From: an uncultured Collinsella sp.
GTDB taxonomy: Bacteria; Actinomycetota; Coriobacteriia; Coriobacteriales; Coriobacteriaceae
Reading direction: 5' to 3'
Assembly (NCBI GenBank): GCA_900553165.1
Contig: USCN01000079.1
Coordinates: forward strand, 1-6,251
Length of the DNA: 6,251 nt
Below, in pieces: positions 5,623 through 6,251 of this stretch. The notes under the pieces were generated by a model. The model did no database searches. It was not told the DNA's origin and saw only the letters and a program-made list of their open reading frames with translations. A program made the position numbers and the translations under genes. The stretch's first letter is position 1. Every line of letters starts with the position of its first letter.

Positions 5623-6251
5623 ATGCTGTTGTCCGGTATCATTGCCGCCCTTACGAGCCTTTTGATTCCCATCATCATTTTGTTGCTGCTGCTTCCCAAC
5701 GCCTGCTATGTCGTTGAACAACAGCATGCCGTGATCATCGAGCGTCTGGGCAAGTTTAACCGCATCGTCAACGCGGGCTTCCACATGAAGGTGCCCGTGA
5801 TCGACCGCAAAGCCGCCACGGTGAGTCTGCGCACCATGAAAAACGGTTTTGGTATCGACGTTAAGACCCAGGATAATGTGACCATCGGCCTCGAGGTCTC
5901 TGCTCAGTACCACGTGAGCTATGACATGGGTGCTGGCCCGGCAGATTCGGGTATCTACAAGAGCTACTACATGCTGCAGGAGCCCGTCGACCAGATGCGT
6001 GACTTCATCACCGACGCCCTGCGCTCTTCGATTCCCGTCTACACACTCGATGAGGTCTTTGCCAAGAAGGATGACATCGCCAAGGACGTCAACGCTACCG
6101 TTTCCGAGCAGATGGCCGCCTACGGCTTCACCCTCGTGTCGACGCTCATCACCAAAATCGCACTGCCGACCGAGGTCGAGAACTCCATGAACGACATCAA
6201 CGCCGCCCAGCGCAAGCGCGCTGCGGCACAGGAGCTCGCCGCGGCCGACCG
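5623..6251 (+). CDS. SPFH/band-7 (stomatin/prohibitin/flotillin-like) membrane protein, 3' end missing
   Basis: The open frame starts at ATG 5623 and runs off the right edge, giving 209 visible residues. Residues about 4-25 form one hydrophobic helix rich in Leu/Ile, an N-terminal membrane anchor. The SPFH domain follows: VEQQHAVIIERLGKFNRIVNAGFH (split around 31-54), a proline-containing PVIDRK (58-63) and a beta-rich segment to about 100. DALRSSIPVYTLDEVFAKKDDIA (131-153 region), AYGFTLVSTLI (166-176) and MNDINAAQRKRAAA (189-202) then start the alanine/charged helix that forms a coiled coil in this family. These last segments resemble the plant HIR/stomatin branch most closely. Such proteins build ring-like oligomers in membranes and scaffold proteases or other membrane proteins; the partner here cannot be deduced. 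The gene lies after the tRNA terminator, so it needs its own promoter; TATCCT at 5585-5590 is a weak -10 candidate with no good -35. Confidence 0.92.
   Translation, partial: MLLSGIIAALTSLLIPIIILLLLLPNACYVVEQQHAVIIERLGKFNRIVNAGFHMKVPVIDRKAATVSLRTMKNGFGIDVKTQDNVTIGLEVSAQYHVSYDMGAGPADSGIYKSYYMLQEPVDQMRDFITDALRSSIPVYTLDEVFAKKDDIAKDVNATVSEQMAAYGFTLVSTLITKIALPTEVENSMNDINAAQRKRAAAQELAAAD

Noticed and set aside
5524..5913. A 129-codon reverse-strand frame over the start of the SPFH gene and the tRNA terminator
   Set aside because: It opposes a clear SPFH domain with a good ribosome site, and its own stop lies inside the tRNA-Leu terminator region. No family resemblance was seen.

Overview
The window is an ordinary-looking, moderately high-GC bacterial chromosomal segment with all genes on the + strand and tight spacing. 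The protein sequences and the GC-rich codon use suggest an actinobacterium, most plausibly of the Coriobacteriia (Collinsella-like). This is inferred from general resemblance only and was not tested by a search.

Layout: (1) the 3' part of a glycoside hydrolase family 5 (exo-beta-1,3-glucanase-like) gene, open at the left edge; (2) rsmI, a 16S rRNA 2'-O-methyltransferase, starting 6 bases after the GH5 stop codon; (3) after a 69-base gap with a possible promoter, metG (methionyl-tRNA synthetase), followed by a clear intrinsic terminator; (4) rsmA/ksgA (16S rRNA adenine dimethyltransferase), overlapped by 11 bases by (5) a TatD-family metal-dependent hydrolase gene; (6) a complete tRNA-Leu(CAG) gene with encoded CCA, a plausible promoter in front and an intrinsic terminator behind; (7) the 5' part of an SPFH/band-7 membrane protein gene that runs off the right edge. 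No gene-free stretch exceeds 300 bases.

The core (rsmI, metG, rsmA, tatD, tRNA-Leu) is a translation and ribosome-maturation cluster. It resembles the known rsmI-metG-tatD-...-rsmA neighbourhood of Bacillus and mycobacteria, but is more compact and has rsmA and tatD in swapped order. The most unusual item is the GH5-like protein: its fold motifs and nucleophile glutamate are recognisable, but four residues normally needed at the active site, including the general acid/base glutamate, are replaced. It may be a pseudoenzyme or have a changed function. No CRISPR array, insertion sequence, phage gene or convincing new defence system was seen.
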